From NCBI GenBank assembly GCA_036937835.1, contig CM072861.1, forward strand, positions 5,868,001-5,932,000: a DNA stretch of 64,000 nt. Direction: 5' to 3'. A program made the translations under genes and the position numbers. Source of the DNA: Pampus argenteus (taxonomy: Eukaryota > Chordata > Actinopteri > Scombriformes > Stromateidae). Numbering within the stretch: position 1 is the first letter of the stretch; each line of letters begins with the position of its first letter. A model generated the notes under the pieces. It made no database searches, was not told where the DNA came from, and saw only the letters and a program-made list of their open reading frames with translations. Shown piece by piece: positions 62,211-64,000 of this stretch.

Positions 62211-62776
62211 GGTTTCCAAAGTTTAAGTGGTTTAGCAGACAGATTTATCTATGAGCACCATCTGACACACATCTATCAATACTTCTACTACTCATTTGTT
62301 TTAGTTTTTTTTGTTTTTTTGGTCGATTGATTAATAATCTTAAATGTCAAAAGAAAAAATAAAATGTCCATCACAAGTTTTTGTTTCGTCTAAAGAACTG
62401 TTCAAAGCTTATAGTTATTCATTTTAAAATCATGTAAAGTACAGACAAGCTCACTGAAACGTTTATCAGAATTGTTGTTGATTACACCCGACTAATTGTT
62501 TCAGCTCTGCAATGTGTCAACAGTGTGAAACGGTTGCAAGCCTTCTAAACTAATGTCTAATAATTGTTAAACTAGCCAAGATACAGACAAACATGCACAT
62601 GTTTTGCAGCATTTGTTGCACATTTTCTAGTCTGAATTATTCTGTGCTATTCTCTGGGGACAGAAGAATCACCAACAGGGACGAAGCGCTCATCTGTAAT
62701 TACAGCCACACATCCAGATGGTAAAATAATTTACTGGGGGACTGTATTAAACCAGGGACTTCCACACATATTTAAC
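62211..62776. other. Non-coding DNA
   Basis: No gene or element recognised after the SINE. The interrupted repeat is not clearly picked up again beyond the right duplication. Confidence 0.35.
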
Positions 62777-62806
62777 CCACAGCATAACAGGCCTGTTATG
62801 CTGTGG
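62777..62806. repeat. 30-bp perfect palindrome
   Basis: The left half CCACAGCATAACAGG and the right half CCTGTTATGCTGTGG are exact reverse complements with no spacer. Confidence 0.95.
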
Positions 62807-63255
62807 CCTCCCTCCACTGTGGCTTTATGTTTGTTTGTTACACCAGATGCTGCAGCTCCTGCACTATTGTAACAGCTGTTTTTTGTTCTTTGTTTCCAGA
62901 ACAAAGTTTTGACATGTGGCTCATCAGTCATCTGATCCTCAAAGTAAGTACAGTTTACTCTAGCTACCTTCTCTATTAATATTTTATTAGAAAATGTGCT
63001 GAACTGAAAGTTAAAAATTCACTTTTAGTGTTTACTTTGACTCAGTTCTTATTTGTGTGACCATTTGATCACAATGTTGTCAGAGCTCTGCTGTCATGTT
63101 TTGATTTATACAGTAATATCAGTGATAAACCTCCTCATTGTTTGGCTTCTTGCATCCATTTTCTGGCCCTAACTACTCATCCAGAATGCTACAATAAAGT
63201 TTGTCTCAAGCCTTGTCTTATTTAACTGCCTGCTCGCCTGTCATTCAAAATATGG
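62807..63255. other. Non-coding DNA
   Basis: Nothing recognised. Confidence 0.35.
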
Positions 63256-63508
63256 TACTATACTATACTATACTATGCTATGCTATGCTATGCTATACAA
63301 TTCTATTATATGCTATGCTATGCTATACTATTCTATTATATGCTATGCTATGCTATGCTATGCTATGCTATGCTATGCTATGCTTTGCTATGCTATGCTA
63401 TGCTATGCTATGCTATAATATGCTATGCTATGCTATGCTTTGCTATGCTATGCTATGCTATGCTATGCTATGCTATGCTATGCTATACTATGCTATGCTA
63501 TGCTATAC
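63256..63508. repeat. (CTATG)n pentanucleotide array with variants
   Basis: About 50 units. It begins with CTATA units, then CTATG with CTTTG and CTATA variants. Two copies of a longer block containing TTCTATTATATGCTATGC (about 63300 and 63332) show higher-order duplication. Frames across it (LCYAM repeats) are artefacts. Confidence 0.96.
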
Positions 63509-63706
63509 ATCCTGGTTTCTGCACTTAGCTCCTGTTTGTTAACCAGGCCTCTGTTCCTTGTGAAACCCTGCCTGGACCTCTCTCCCTTCGCACCACAGGA
63601 CTGAACAGTCTATTTCAGTTTTACTGAAAATCCATCTCTTCCAATTCCAGCTCGCTCCTTGACCTCTAGTCTTCTACACAACACCTCTCATTGGTTTCCC
63701 CGTCCT
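63509..63706. other. Non-coding DNA
   Basis: Short unique stretch, nothing recognised. Confidence 0.4.
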
Positions 63707-63730
63707 ACACACACACACACACACACACAC
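63707..63730. repeat. (AC)12 microsatellite
   Basis: 12 uninterrupted AC units. Confidence 0.94.
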
Positions 63731-63761
63731 TGCAGAGGCACATATCATTGTCGTTACCACA

Positions 63762-63809
63762 CGACGGGAGGACATAAACATAAAACGACGGGAGGACATA
63801 AACATAAAA
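63762..63809. repeat. 24-bp perfect tandem duplication
   Basis: The 24-base unit beginning CGACGGGAGGACATAAACAT occurs twice in immediate succession (63762-63785 and 63786-63809), with no differences. Confidence 0.95.
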
Positions 63810-64000
63810 CCTTTAATTAATCAAGTTGTCTCATTGAGATCAAGATCTCTTTTCAGGATAGGTACAGAAAGGAAAACATACAATTAGAAAAGGCAAGACA
63901 AGCCCATACAACCACAATATATAGAAACGCCAAAGGTTTAGCAAGGTGCAGCAGGACATGTTGTCGGTCACCGAAACTGAATACAAAGTCGCGTTGGTTG
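63810..64000. other. Non-coding DNA to window end
   Basis: Contains AAGTTGTCTCATTGAGATCA, AGATCTCTTTTC (63822-63855), with an imperfect inverted core around GATCAAGATC. It may be the edge of a dispersed repeat continuing beyond the window. Confidence 0.35.

Noticed and set aside
63201..63542. Open frames of 82-113 codons reading LCYAM repeats
   Set aside because: Translation of the CTATG array; a five-base unit without a stop stays open in every frame.

Overview
The window looks like nuclear DNA of a bony fish, probably a spiny-rayed (percomorph) teleost. The evidence is the large number of (CA)n/(GT)n arrays and the set of repeats present: two different Tc1-type transposon remnants, a Tc1 terminal fragment, pogo/Tigger-like fragments, L2-type and L1-type LINE fragments, a 5S-rRNA-headed SINE, a decayed tRNA-headed SINE, and two repeat families that I remember as common in percomorph genomic clones. 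That taxonomic call rests on remembered family resemblance, not on a search. There is no sign of operons, bacterial genes or a viral genome, and no host protein-coding exon could be supported. The only protein homology visible is in broken transposon and LINE coding sequence.

Layout. 0-3 kb is AT-rich with GT/CA/TA arrays. 3.19-3.49 kb and 6.06-6.61 kb hold two copies of one pogo-like element in opposite orientations, 2.6 kb apart. 8.8-8.9 kb carries an A/T-flanked hairpin. 10-12.1 kb has a polypurine tract, a Tc1 terminal fragment and a long broken Tc1 transposase. 16.7-17.3 kb is an internally deleted member of a second Tc1 family. 20.4-20.7 kb is an old dispersed repeat. 31.4-33.7 kb is a dense block of simple repeats, including uninterrupted (TTTC)29 and (TTTTA)21. 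34.4-37.0 kb holds an LTR-like 700-bp repeat, one copy of a palindromic MITE, a tRNA-headed SINE and a 54-bp motif present twice. 48.6-49.3 kb is a decayed three-unit tandem repeat. 53.1-55.2 kb contains the second palindromic MITE copy, a percomorph repeat and an L2-type LINE fragment on the minus strand. 59.85-60.77 kb is an L1-type LINE fragment on the plus strand. 61.69-62.2 kb is an old repeat split by a 5S-headed SINE with 14-bp target-site duplications. 63.25-63.8 kb holds a long CTATG array, a CA array and a 24-bp tandem duplication.

None of these parts forms a pathway. The window reads as intergenic or intronic DNA shaped by transposition and by expansion of simple repeats. The features most worth checking are the nested 5S SINE with its composite body, the hairpin MITE pair, the short perfect inverted repeats scattered through otherwise unique sequence, and the duplicated 54-bp TAATCA/CAATTA-containing motif that may belong to a conserved regulatory element.
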